NCBI RefSeq assembly: GCF_007830495.1
Contig: NZ_VLKW01000003.1
Coordinates: 434,001 to 498,000 of the forward strand
Direction of reading: 5' to 3'
DNA length: 64,000 bases
Source: Pseudoduganella flava
GTDB taxonomy: Bacteria; Pseudomonadota; Gammaproteobacteria; Burkholderiales; Burkholderiaceae_D
In this document: positions 35,744 to 43,743 of the stretch, piece after piece
Layout: each line of letters opens with the position of its first letter
How positions within the stretch are numbered: the first letter of the stretch is position 1
Program-made: the position numbers and the translations under genes
The notes under the pieces: model-generated
Seen by the model: only the letters and a program-made list of their open reading frames with translations
Databases searched by the model: none
What the model was told of the DNA's origin: nothing

Positions 35744-36715
35744 ATGCAATCGACACCATCGCGCCGGACCTTCCTGGTGCAAGCCGCGGCCACCGCTGCC
35801 GCCGTCGCCGGCAGCGGCCTGCTGGGGCGGGAAGCCGTCGCGCAGCCAATCGCCGCGCCGGGGCAATTCTGGCCGGGCGGCACCCGCCTCGTGATCTCGA
35901 TCTCGATGCAGTTCGAGGCGGGCGGCCAACCGCCCAAAGGCACCGACAGCCCGTTCCCGCCAGTGGCCATGCCGGAGCACGTGCCGAGCGATCCCGCCGC
36001 CAACACGTGGTTCGCCTACGGCTACCGGGAGGGCATCCCGCGCATGCTGGACTTGTGGGACAGGCACGGCGTCAAGGTGACTTCCCACATGATCGGTGAG
36101 GCCGCGCGCCGCCATCCCGAACTGGCCAGGGAGATCGTGCGCCGCGGCCACGAAGCGGCGGCGCACGGGCCGCGCTGGAGTTCGCAATTCGCGATGGACC
36201 GTGCCGAGGAAAGGCGCTTCCTGGAGGACGCGCGGGCGATGGTCGAGCAGGTCACCGGCACCCGGCCGGTCGGCTACAACTGCAACTGGCTGCGCCGCGG
36301 CCCGAACACGCTGGCATTGCTGCAGGAACTGGGCTACCTGTACCACATCGACGACGTCAGCCGCGACGAACCGTTCATCGAGCGCGTGGGCGGCAAGGAC
36401 TTCGTCGTCGTGCCCTACACGTTGCGCAACAACGACATCGTGCTGATCGAAGGGCGCAACTACTCGCCACAGCAATTCCTCGCCCAGATCACCAGCGAAT
36501 TCGACCAGCTGTACGAGGAAGCGGTCACGCGCCGCCGCATGATGTCGATCAGCGCGCATGACCGCATCAGCGGCACGCCGCAGATGGTGCGTGTGTGGGA
36601 CAGGTTCCTCGCCTACGCGGCCACCAAGCCCGGCGTTGCCTTCCTGCGCAAGGACGAGATCGCGCGCATCGCGCTGGACAGCCCGCTGACGGTGCGCGAA
36701 CCGGAAACCATCTGA
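35744..36715 (+). CDS. Tat-exported polysaccharide-deacetylase-family (NodB/PuuE-like) protein
   Basis: A 323-residue protein with a twin-arginine signal (SRRTFLVQAAATAAAVAGSG, cleaved near VAQP at about residue 34). The NodB-type domain contains the metal histidines in RRGHEAAAHGPRW and later YSPQQF and MMSISAHDRISG. At motif 1, where chitin deacetylases have the Asp-Asp pair, this protein reads ISISMQFEAGGQP. That resembles the PuuE/allantoinase branch of the fold, so amide or imide hydrolysis is as likely as polysaccharide deacetylation. ATG 35744 follows AAGGAG; the frame is open far upstream but without a start signal. It is followed by a SnoaL-like gene 13 bp on. Confidence 0.85.
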   Translation: MQSTPSRRTFLVQAAATAAAVAGSGLLGREAVAQPIAAPGQFWPGGTRLVISISMQFEAGGQPPKGTDSPFPPVAMPEHVPSDPAANTWFAYGYREGIPRMLDLWDRHGVKVTSHMIGEAARRHPELAREIVRRGHEAAAHGPRWSSQFAMDRAEERRFLEDARAMVEQVTGTRPVGYNCNWLRRGPNTLALLQELGYLYHIDDVSRDEPFIERVGGKDFVVVPYTLRNNDIVLIEGRNYSPQQFLAQITSEFDQLYEEAVTRRRMMSISAHDRISGTPQMVRVWDRFLAYAATKPGVAFLRKDEIARIALDSPLTVREPETI

Positions 36716-36728
36716 CAAGGAGAACCAC

Positions 36729-37232
36729 ATGACATCGACTAACCACATCGCGGCCGGCACGATCGCCGCCCTGGCGTTCGCGTTTGCCACGACAGCCACC
36801 GCCACCGCCGCCGTCCATGTGGGCGGCGCCCCGGACCCGGTCGTGCAAGCCGCGCGCACCTATGCGCAGTTCTGGAATACCGGCGACCCGGCCCTGGCGC
36901 GCGCCGCGCTGGCGCCCGGCTTCATCGACCGCACATTGCCGCCGGGCCGCGCGCAAGGGCCTGACGGCCCGCTGCAAGCGTCGCGCACGTTCCGCGCCGC
37001 CGTGCCGGACCTGCGCGCTGAAGCGACGGACATCGTCGCCGAGGGCGACCGCGTCGCCGTGCGGCTGCACTTCACCGGCCATTTCACGGGCACGTTCGAC
37101 GGCCGGCAAGGCCATGGCGAGCCGATCGACTTCCAGGCTTTCGACCTGTACCGCGTGAAGAACGGCAGGATCGCCGAGAACTGGCACCTGGAGGACAACC
37201 TGACGCTGTTGCGGCAGCTAGGCGCCCGCTGA
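36729..37232 (+). CDS. Secreted SnoaL-like ester-cyclase-family protein
   Basis: A 167-residue protein with a signal peptide (about residues 1-28, ending ATAA) and a SnoaL/NTF2-like domain: VQAARTYAQFWNTGDPALARAAL, DLRAEATDIVAEGDRVAVRLHFTGHFTG and FQAFDLYRVKNGRIAENWHLED. The last segment is the hallmark of SnoaL-like ester cyclases. The substrate is unknown. It is 13 bp after the deacetylase-like gene and probably co-transcribed. The AAGGAG ribosome site is clear. Its last 15 bp overlap the convergent XRE regulator. Confidence 0.86.
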   Translation: MTSTNHIAAGTIAALAFAFATTATATAAVHVGGAPDPVVQAARTYAQFWNTGDPALARAALAPGFIDRTLPPGRAQGPDGPLQASRTFRAAVPDLRAEATDIVAEGDRVAVRLHFTGHFTGTFDGRQGHGEPIDFQAFDLYRVKNGRIAENWHLEDNLTLLRQLGAR

Positions 37233-37961
37233 CCGCCGCAACGCCCGGAACGCGTCGGGAAGCCAGGGCCGCGCCGCCAGCAGCACGGTGACGGCGTGGC
37301 GCTCCCCGTACGGCAGCCGGGCATCGGCCTGGTGCTGCTGCGAGAAGTCGTCCGCCACCTGGCGCAGCCGCGCCAGCAGCGCCTGCGCCGACGCGTCCGA
37401 CAGCATCACGTTCACGAGCCGCAGCAGTTCGCGCGGGCCGTGGAAATCCGCGTCGAGATAAGCGCCGGCGGCCTCGCGGCGGAACCACGTCTGGATCGGC
37501 CCATCGGGGATCCAGCCGAACGTACGCGCCACCAGCAGCTTCACGCGATTGTTTGGTTTGAGGACGAGAAAGCCGATGCGGTCCAGCCGCAACAGGTACT
37601 TCACGCCCTCCGCCTCGGTCAGCGCATACGTCGCCACCAATTCCTCCAGCGGTACGCCGTTCAGCGCCGCGACGGCCACCAGCAGCAGCTTCGGGTCGCC
37701 GATCAATTCCTGTTCCTGCGCGTGCGTGAGCTGCGCGATCAGCGTGGGCGCTTCCAGCGCGCTCTGCGTCAGGTCCAGCAATTCGAGGCCGGCGGCCGCC
37801 AGCACGTCGTCCAGCCGCGCCAGCGTGAAGCTCTTCTGCGCGAACATGCGCTTGACGCCCGCCTCGGACATGCCGATACGCCGCGCCAGCTCGGCATAGG
37901 TGATGCCGCGCGCCTTCAGTTGGCGTTTCAGCCCATCGATCAGTATCGCGCTGCTCGACAT
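37218..37961 (-). CDS. XRE-family (Cro/C1-type HTH) transcriptional regulator
   Basis: A 247-residue regulator. Helix-turn-helix at residues 9-60 (QLKARGITYAELARRIGMSE then AGVKRMFAQKSFTLARLDDV), followed by a roughly 180-residue helical domain of unknown type that probably senses a ligand or dimerises (LIAQLTHAQEQELIGDPKLL, YLLRLDRIGFLVLKPNNRVK). The gene is preceded, 18 bp before the start, by a near-perfect 23-bp palindrome (37979-38001), a likely autoregulatory operator that would also face the divergent 38096 gene. Confidence 0.9.
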   Translation of the reverse strand: MSSSAILIDGLKRQLKARGITYAELARRIGMSEAGVKRMFAQKSFTLARLDDVLAAAGLELLDLTQSALEAPTLIAQLTHAQEQELIGDPKLLLVAVAALNGVPLEELVATYALTEAEGVKYLLRLDRIGFLVLKPNNRVKLLVARTFGWIPDGPIQTWFRREAAGAYLDADFHGPRELLRLVNVMLSDASAQALLARLRQVADDFSQQHQADARLPYGERHAVTVLLAARPWLPDAFRALRRSAGA

Positions 37962-37978
37962 TATTCACTTCCCATCTG

Positions 37979-38001
37979 AAAGTATTGGATTCCTATACTT
38001 T
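37979..38001. promoter_or_regulatory. Palindromic operator candidate between the XRE gene and 38096
   Basis: AAAGTATTGGA at 37979-37989 and TCCTATACTTT at 37991-38001 are complementary in 10 of 11 positions around a single central base. It lies in an otherwise AT-rich divergent intergenic region, directly upstream of a helix-turn-helix regulator gene. Confidence 0.6.
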
Positions 38002-38095
38002 AGCAGTCGCCTGTCGCTACTGTCGAGCCAGCGCTTGCCCAGCGGACCGCGGGCGCGGCATCATGCGCTCACTCCAACCACACAAGGACCCGATC

Positions 38096-38488
38096 ATGAA
38101 ACGCCTCTTCCTCGCCGCCCTGCTGAGCCTTTCCTGCGCCGCCCACGCGGCCGACGGCTCCGCGCCGTCGCGCGCCCTGTCCGACATCACCGGCAGCGTC
38201 GTCGGCGGTTCCGCGGTCGCCGTGCTGGTGGCGGGCAGCGTCGTCGTGGGTGTGGACAAGATCGCCGACGGCATCGAGCTGGTGCTGAAGAACGCGGCGG
38301 ACGGCAGCCGCGCCACGGTGCGCCTGTCCGGCAAGGCGGCCGAAGGCTTGTCCGTTGCGGCAGGGACGGTGTTGGACGTGACGGCTACCGCCAGCGGGCA
38401 CCTGCTCGTCATGTCCGGCAAGGCGATCGCGTTCATTCCGAACGAGGCGGGCAAGGCGCTGCTGCACAGCGCGAAGGTCGGCGCATGA
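38096..38488 (+). CDS. Small exported protein of unknown function
   Basis: A 130-residue protein with a Sec signal peptide (MKRLFLAALLSLSCAAHAA) and a hydrophobic stretch at about 36-58 (SVVGGSAVAVLVAGSVVVG) that may insert in a membrane. Two short beta-rich segments follow (ATVRLSGKAAEGLSVAAG, LDVTATASGHLLVMSGKAIA). I do not recognise the family with confidence. The stop overlaps the DUF2145 start by 4 bp (ATGA), so it is translationally coupled to that gene, which is also exported. Confidence 0.75.
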   Translation: MKRLFLAALLSLSCAAHAADGSAPSRALSDITGSVVGGSAVAVLVAGSVVVGVDKIADGIELVLKNAADGSRATVRLSGKAAEGLSVAAGTVLDVTATASGHLLVMSGKAIAFIPNEAGKALLHSAKVGA

Positions 38489-39261
38489 AGCGCCTGCTGC
38501 TGACGGCCTGGCTGGTCCTTTGCCTGCCCGCATGGGCCGGACAGGCCTGCGACGACAAGCCGCTGTCCGCTGCGGATGCGGCGCGTTCGCTGGACCTGGC
38601 CCTGCGCACCGTCCAGGCGCTGGACGCCAGCGGTGCCCAGGTCGCCCTCGTCTCGCGCGCCGGCCAGGACCTGTCCGCATACGGGCTGCGCTACTCGCAT
38701 ATGGGCATCGTCGTGCGCGATCATCCGGCCGGACGCTGGACCGTCGTGCACGAGCTGAACGAGTGCGGCACGGCGTCGTCGAACCTGTACGAGGAAGGCA
38801 TGGGCAACTTCTTCCTGACGGACCTGTTCCGGTACGAGGCCCAGCTCGTGATTCCCGACCCTGCCGTCCAGGCGCGCCTGGCGCAACTGCTGGCCGGCCG
38901 CACGCCGCGGCGGCTGCACGAGCCGCGCTACAACATGCTGTCGTACGCATTCTCGACCCGTTACCAGAATTCGAACCAATGGGTACTCGAGACCTATGCG
39001 GCGGCATCCGCGCCGTCGGGCCAGGTGGAGACGCGCGACGAGGCGCAGGCATGGCTGAAGTCCTCCAGCTTCAGCCCCATCACCGTCGATGTTCCGGCCA
39101 CGAAGCGGCTCGGCGCGCGCATGTTCCGCGCCAACGTGGCATTCGACGACCACCCGTTCGACCGGCGCATGGCGGGGCAGATCGACACCGTCACGACCGA
39201 ATCGATCGTGCGGTTCGTCCGGCAGAAGGACCGTGCCGCTACGCTGCAAGTCGTGGAGTGA
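38485..39261 (+). CDS. DUF2145-family exported protein
   Basis: A 258-residue protein with a signal peptide (residues 1-18, AWAG). The body matches DUF2145: RYSHMGIVVRDHPAGRWTVVHELNECG (written here across residues 70-96) with conserved His and Cys, FFLTDLFRYEAQLVIPDP, and RYNMLSYAFSTRYQNSNQW. The conserved H...N-x-C pattern suggests a papain/NlpC-like cysteine hydrolase fold, but this is my reading, not established. Coupled to the small exported gene upstream. Confidence 0.82.
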   Translation: MKRLLLTAWLVLCLPAWAGQACDDKPLSAADAARSLDLALRTVQALDASGAQVALVSRAGQDLSAYGLRYSHMGIVVRDHPAGRWTVVHELNECGTASSNLYEEGMGNFFLTDLFRYEAQLVIPDPAVQARLAQLLAGRTPRRLHEPRYNMLSYAFSTRYQNSNQWVLETYAAASAPSGQVETRDEAQAWLKSSSFSPITVDVPATKRLGARMFRANVAFDDHPFDRRMAGQIDTVTTESIVRFVRQKDRAATLQVVE

Positions 39262-39338
39262 CGCACCGACTTTGAGCGGGCGCAAACCTGCCGGGCCCAG
39301 CGGGACAAAGATGGAAGCTCCACAATCAGGAGACCACC

Positions 39339-40457
39339 ATGCGCCCCGCTCCCTACCTCCTTGCCCTCCTGCTTCTCGCCCTGCTGGCCGGCTGCTCGCT
39401 GCCTTACCGCCCGCCTCAGTTCATCGAGACCGATACGAAATTCCCCGGCCTGATCGACTTCGTCGCCCAAGCGCCGGACCGCAAGGCGGACGTGCTGCTG
39501 GTGCACGGCATGTGCACGCACGACGCGCGCTGGGCCACCGACACGGTCGCCACGCTGGCCAAACAGCTGGCCGCCAACGTGCAAGCCCGGCCCTCGGTGC
39601 GCGGCACGGCGCCGGAAATCGCGCCGTACATCGAAATCGTCCCGCTCGACGTCGTCACGCCGCAAGGCACGCTGCGCTTCCAGTCGCTGATCTGGTCGCC
39701 GCTGACGACGCCCGTCAAGCAGCAGCTGTGCTATGACCAGACCCACAAGTCGCCGATCTGCACCGGCGCGCCGCCGTTCCCTTACACGCGGGCGAAATTC
39801 AATGGCAAGGTGAAGGACTGGCTGCTGGACGACTGCCTGCCCGATGCGCTAGCCTACCAGGGCGTGGCGCGCGACCAGATCCAGCTGCGCATGCGCAACG
39901 CGATCCTGCGGACGATGGGCGACAGGGACGACGGTGCGCCGCTCGTCGTGATTTCGGAAAGCCTGGGCAGCAAGATCCTGTTCGACACCTTGCTGCGCAT
40001 GACGCAGGAAGGGCCGGAGAGCCGCGCGGCGCAGGTGGCCGAGCGTGAAGTGCGGCGGATGGCATGGCTGATCATGGCGGCCAACCAGATCCCGCTGCTG
40101 CAGGTGGCGGACCAGCCGCTGGCAACGCAGGCGCCGCTGGCCGCGCAGGCCGCACCGCCGGACAGCCTGCAACAGCTGCTGCAGATGCGCCGCATGCCGG
40201 CGCCAGCGAGCCGCCGCGCCGCGACGCCGCTCACGCTCGTCGCGTTCAGCGACCCGAGCGACGTGCTGACGTACACGCTGCCGCCGGAGCGCTACCGGGA
40301 AGCGGGCGCCGTCGTCTACAACGTGCTGGTGTCCACCGCGCCCACGTATTTCGGCTTCATCCAGGACCCGGTGCGCGCCCATGAGGACTATCTGGTCAAT
40401 CCGGATGTGGGCAGCCTGATTGCCTGCGGTGTGCCGCGCAGCGACAAGTGCAAATGA
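39339..40457 (+). CDS. Lipoprotein with alpha/beta-hydrolase features
   Basis: A 372-residue predicted lipoprotein: the signal ends in the lipobox LLAGC (Cys19). The mature part begins with VLLVHGMCTHDARWA (hydrolase His-Gly oxyanion motif) and contains VVISESLGSKILFDTLL, where SESLGS takes the place of the GxSxG nucleophile elbow. Late acidic and histidine candidates are less clear, so activity is uncertain. A Pro/Ala-rich insert is at about residues 260-300. GGAGACCACC precedes the ATG. It is convergent with a TRAP binding protein, with a hairpin between. Confidence 0.75.
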   Translation: MRPAPYLLALLLLALLAGCSLPYRPPQFIETDTKFPGLIDFVAQAPDRKADVLLVHGMCTHDARWATDTVATLAKQLAANVQARPSVRGTAPEIAPYIEIVPLDVVTPQGTLRFQSLIWSPLTTPVKQQLCYDQTHKSPICTGAPPFPYTRAKFNGKVKDWLLDDCLPDALAYQGVARDQIQLRMRNAILRTMGDRDDGAPLVVISESLGSKILFDTLLRMTQEGPESRAAQVAEREVRRMAWLIMAANQIPLLQVADQPLATQAPLAAQAAPPDSLQQLLQMRRMPAPASRRAATPLTLVAFSDPSDVLTYTLPPERYREAGAVVYNVLVSTAPTYFGFIQDPVRAHEDYLVNPDVGSLIACGVPRSDKCK

Positions 40458-40472
40458 TGGCGCAATCGGCGA

Positions 40473-40491
40473 GCGGGGACCGTGTCCCCGC
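40473..40491. terminator. Hairpin between convergent lipoprotein and TRAP genes
   Basis: A perfect 8-bp stem, GCGGGGAC and GTCCCCGC, with loop CGT. No T run follows on either side, so if it terminates transcription it is a weak or factor-assisted site. Confidence 0.5.
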
Positions 40492-40497
40492 CTCCAA

Positions 40498-41589
40498 TCA
40501 CTTCGCGAGCCGCCCCGCGCTGATCAGGTAATTCTGGATCGGCGCCTCGGCCACGGAAGCCCACTGGTTCTGGTCCTGGCGGAACCTCTTCCACGGGTCG
40601 TAGATCTTGCGGAACTTGGCGTTCTTCGCGGCCTCTTCCTCCATCACGGCTGTCGAGGTCTTGAAGCACGCGTCCATCACGTCCTTCGGGTAGGAGCGCA
40701 GCTTCACGCCGTTCTTCAGGAGGCGCGCCAGCGCGGCCGGGTTCTTCACGTCGTACTCGGCCTGCATGCCCACGTGCGCCTCGTACGTCGCCACTTCGAC
40801 GGCGGCCTGGTAATCCTTCGGCAGCTTTTCCCATTCCTTGATGTTCACGTAGAACGAGAACGACGCGGACGGCTCCCACCAGCCCGGCGCGTAGTAGAAC
40901 GGTGCCACCTTGAAGAAGCCCAGCTTCTCGTCGTCGTACGGGCCGACCCATTCGGCCGCGTCGATCGTGCCCTTTTCCAGCGCCGGATAGATGTCGCCGC
41001 CGGCCAGCTGCTGCGGCACGACGCCCAGGCGCTCCAGCACCTTGCCGGCGAAACCGGCCACGCGCATCTTGGTGCCCTTCAGGTCCGCCGTCGACTTGAT
41101 CTCCTTGCGGAACCAGCCGCCCATCTGCGTGCCCGAGTTCCCGCCCAGGAAGTTGATGATGTTGTAGTCCTTGAAGAACGCGCGCATCAGTTCACGGCCA
41201 CCGCCCTGGTCGTACCAGGCCGTGTGCTGGCGCGACGTGAGGCCGAACGGCACCGCGCAGTCGAACGAGAACGCGGCGTCCTTGCCGAAATAGTAGTACG
41301 AGGCGCTGTGGCCGCATTCGACGGTACCGGCCTGCACCGCGTCCAGCACCTGCAGCCCCGGCACGATCTCGCCGGCCGCGAACGAACGGATGTTGAACTT
41401 GCCGTTGGTGAGCTGGGAAATGCGCTTGGTGAAGATGTCGGCGGCACCGAAGATGGTGTCCAGCGACTTCGGGAAGCTGGAGGCGAGGCGCCAGTTGATC
41501 GTGGGTTGCGATTGCGCCAGGGCGGGGGCGGCGATGATGCCGGCTCCCGCGCCCGCAGCAGCCTTCGCGATGAAGCGACGACGTTCCAT
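40498..41589 (-). CDS. TRAP transporter periplasmic substrate-binding protein (DctP/FcbT1-like), paralogue 2
   Basis: A 363-residue binding protein with a twin-arginine signal (MERRRFIAKAAAGAG ... PALAQ) and the same core as the protein at 32.4 kb: NWRLASSFPKSLDTIFGAAD, RSFAAGEIVPGLQVLD, GPYDDEKLGFFKVAPFYYAP. Most residues are shared over the whole length, so the two arose by duplication. Differences cluster at the ligand-facing loops (for example AEWVGPYDDEKLGFF vs GLV, and SASFSFYV vs PQLSFYV). No permease adjoins. A direct repeat of GTAACGT lies just upstream of the gene. Confidence 0.92.
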   Translation of the reverse strand: MERRRFIAKAAAGAGAGIIAAPALAQSQPTINWRLASSFPKSLDTIFGAADIFTKRISQLTNGKFNIRSFAAGEIVPGLQVLDAVQAGTVECGHSASYYYFGKDAAFSFDCAVPFGLTSRQHTAWYDQGGGRELMRAFFKDYNIINFLGGNSGTQMGGWFRKEIKSTADLKGTKMRVAGFAGKVLERLGVVPQQLAGGDIYPALEKGTIDAAEWVGPYDDEKLGFFKVAPFYYAPGWWEPSASFSFYVNIKEWEKLPKDYQAAVEVATYEAHVGMQAEYDVKNPAALARLLKNGVKLRSYPKDVMDACFKTSTAVMEEEAAKNAKFRKIYDPWKRFRQDQNQWASVAEAPIQNYLISAGRLAK

Positions 41590-41612
41590 ACGGTCTCCTG
41601 AGGATTTTTATT

Positions 41613-41631
41613 ACGTTACGGAAAACGTTAC
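41613..41631. promoter_or_regulatory. Direct-repeat operator candidate upstream of TRAP paralogue 2
   Basis: ACGTTAC occurs at 41613-41619 and again at 41625-41631, a 12-bp period, 24 bp before the start codon of the leftward gene. The opposite-strand reading is GTAACGT-TTTCC-GTAACGT. The factor is unknown. Confidence 0.35.
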
Positions 41632-41675
41632 TGCTCAGGACAGTGTAGGGAAACGCCGTCGGCGTTGCAACAGGT

Positions 41676-43028
41676 TTAATTGCCCGCGATGACCATCTTC
41701 TCGATCAGGATCGAGCCCGTCTGCTTCGTACCACGAATCAGCACGTCGTTGCCGATGCCGACGATCTGGCGGAACATTTCCTTCATGTTGCCGGCGATCG
41801 TGATCTCCTCGACGGGGTACTGGATGATGCCGTTCTCGACCCAGAAGCCGGACGCGCCGCGCGAATAATCGCCCGTCACGTAGTTCGTGCCCTGGCCCAT
41901 CAGTTCGGTGACCAGCAGGCCCGTGCCCAGCTTCTTCAGCATGCCGGCGAAGTCGTCCTCGGGCTTCGTCAACGTCGAGGTCAGCGCCAGGTTGTGCGAG
42001 CCGCCCGCGTTGCCGGTCGTCTTCATGCCGAGCTTGCGGGCCGAGTACGTGGACAGGAAATAGCCTTGCAGGATGCCGTCCTTGACGACGTCGCGGTACT
42101 GCGTGCGCACGCCTTCCTCGTCGAACGGCGCCGAGCCCACGGCGCCGAGCACGTGCGGGTCTTCGCTGATCTGGATGTGTTCCGGGAACACCTGCTTGCC
42201 CAGCGTATCGAGCAGGAACGACGACTTGCGGTACAGCGCGCCGCCGGACGTGGCCTGCACGAACGCGCCCAGCAGGCCCGCGGCCAGCGGCGCTTCGAAC
42301 AGCACCGGGCAGGTGCGCGTCGTCATCTGGCGCGCGTTCAGGCGGGCCAGCGCGCGCTCCGCCGCGTAACGGCCGATCGCTTCCGGCGTGGCGAGTTTCT
42401 TTGGATCGCGCTGCGAGCTGTACCAGTCGTCGCGCTGCATGTTGGCGCCCTTGCCGGCGATCGGCGTGCACGCGATCGTGTGGCGCGAATACGGATAGCC
42501 ACCCATGAAGCCGCGCGAGTTCGCGGACACGAAGTGCGACTGCTGGATGTGCACGCCGGCGCCTTCACTGTTCGTCACGCGCGGGTCGACCTGGAACGCG
42601 GCAGCTTCGGCGCGCTGCGCCAGCACGACGGCTTCCTCGGTGGTGATGGGCCACGGGTAGAACAGCTGCAGGTCGCGCGGTGCGAGCTCGAGCATGTCCT
42701 CGTCCGCCAGGCCGGCCGCCTCGTCGTCCGCCGTGAAACGGGCGATGTTGTAGGCTGCCTCGACGGTGGCGCGCAGCGATGCGGCCGAGAAGTCGGACGT
42801 CGACGCGTTGCCGCGCTTCTTGCCGACGAAGACGGTGACGCCCAGCCCCTTGTCCTTGTTCTGCTCGATCGTTTCGATCTTGCTCTTGCGAACCGACACC
42901 GACAAGCCGCTACCTTCGCTGATCTCGACGGCGGCATCGGTGCCGCCCTTCTCCCGCGCATAGGCCAACACGTCCTGCGCAAGCTGCTTCAACTGGTCCT
43001 GGCTGTGGGTGAAATGCGATTCGCTCAT
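41676..43028 (-). CDS. pmbA: Metalloprotease TldE/PmbA
   Basis: A 450-residue TldD/PmbA-family protein, the partner of TldD in a heterodimeric cytosolic peptidase that processes peptides such as microcin precursors and degrades CcdA. Family features: AREKGGTDAAVEISEGSGLSV, VRKSKIETIEQNKDKGLGV, SHNLALTSTLTKPEDDF and NYVTGDYSRGASGFWVENG. PmbA lacks the zinc HExxxH of TldD, and none is visible here, as expected. Full length. It is divergent from yjgA, a conserved pairing in beta-proteobacteria. Confidence 0.95.
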   Translation of the reverse strand: MSESHFTHSQDQLKQLAQDVLAYAREKGGTDAAVEISEGSGLSVSVRKSKIETIEQNKDKGLGVTVFVGKKRGNASTSDFSAASLRATVEAAYNIARFTADDEAAGLADEDMLELAPRDLQLFYPWPITTEEAVVLAQRAEAAAFQVDPRVTNSEGAGVHIQQSHFVSANSRGFMGGYPYSRHTIACTPIAGKGANMQRDDWYSSQRDPKKLATPEAIGRYAAERALARLNARQMTTRTCPVLFEAPLAAGLLGAFVQATSGGALYRKSSFLLDTLGKQVFPEHIQISEDPHVLGAVGSAPFDEEGVRTQYRDVVKDGILQGYFLSTYSARKLGMKTTGNAGGSHNLALTSTLTKPEDDFAGMLKKLGTGLLVTELMGQGTNYVTGDYSRGASGFWVENGIIQYPVEEITIAGNMKEMFRQIVGIGNDVLIRGTKQTGSILIEKMVIAGN

Positions 43029-43093
43029 AGGGTGTTTTTGGAGGGCTAAGCGTTAAAACAGTTATCATAGCAGCCGTTTACCGTTTTTACAGG

Positions 43094-43115
43094 CGCGCCT
43101 GATTGGCGCGTTTTT
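43094..43115 (+). promoter_or_regulatory. Terminator-like hairpin immediately before yjgA
   Basis: Stem CGCGCC (43094-43099), loop TGATT, GGCGCG (43105-43110), then TTTTT, ending 8 bp before the yjgA ATG. A likely -10 (TTATCAT near 43062-43068) places the transcript start just upstream, so the hairpin would be the first structure in the mRNA. There is no Shine-Dalgarno before the ATG. Confidence 0.5.
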
Positions 43116-43122
43116 CATCATC

Positions 43123-43743
43123 ATGCCAAATGCAAACCGCGGCTCCGTAGGCTTCGACTCCTCCGAGTTCCAGGAAAAATACGAGCGGCCTTCCAAGACC
43201 GAAATGAAACGCCAGTCCGATGCGCTGCAGGCGCTGGGCCAAGAACTGGTCGACCAGCCACGCGACCGCGTCAAGCGCGTGCCGATGCCGGAGGACGTGC
43301 GGGATGCCATTCTGGAATGCCAGAACATCAAGAACCACGAAGGCCGCCGCCGCCAGCTGCAATTCGTCGGCAAGAAGATGCGCTCGCTGACCGAAGAGGA
43401 AGTGGCCATCATCCAGCGCACGATCGAAGGGTGGAAAGGCGCGTCGAAAGCCGATACGGCCGCGCTGCACGCGCTGGAACGCCGCCGCGACAAGCTGCTG
43501 ACGGACGACCAGGCGCTGACGAACCTGCTGGCCGAGCATCCGGACCTGGACGCCCAGCACCTGCGCACGCTGATCCGCAATGCGCGCAAGGAGCAGGCCG
43601 AGAGCAAGCCGCCGAAGGCTTACCGCGAGATCTTCCAGATCCTGAAGGAACTGGATGCGAAGGCGCGCGGCGCGGCGGCACAGGCCAAGGCCGACGACGA
43701 GGAGAACGATTCCGATGACGATGGCGATGACGACAACGCCTGA
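43123..43743 (+). CDS. yjgA: Ribosome-associated protein DarP/YjgA (DUF615)
   Basis: A 206-residue basic/acidic helical protein of the DUF615 family; E. coli DarP binds late 50S precursors and promotes 50S maturation. Recognised by RPSKTEMKRQSDALQALGQEL, RRRQLQFVGKKMRSL and FQILKELDA, plus an acidic Asp/Glu-rich C-terminal tail. No ribosome binding site is visible before the ATG, which follows a T-run hairpin. The 3' end overlaps mog by 29 bp in a different frame. Divergent from pmbA. Confidence 0.95.
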   Translation: MPNANRGSVGFDSSEFQEKYERPSKTEMKRQSDALQALGQELVDQPRDRVKRVPMPEDVRDAILECQNIKNHEGRRRQLQFVGKKMRSLTEEEVAIIQRTIEGWKGASKADTAALHALERRRDKLLTDDQALTNLLAEHPDLDAQHLRTLIRNARKEQAESKPPKAYREIFQILKELDAKARGAAAQAKADDEENDSDDDGDDDNA

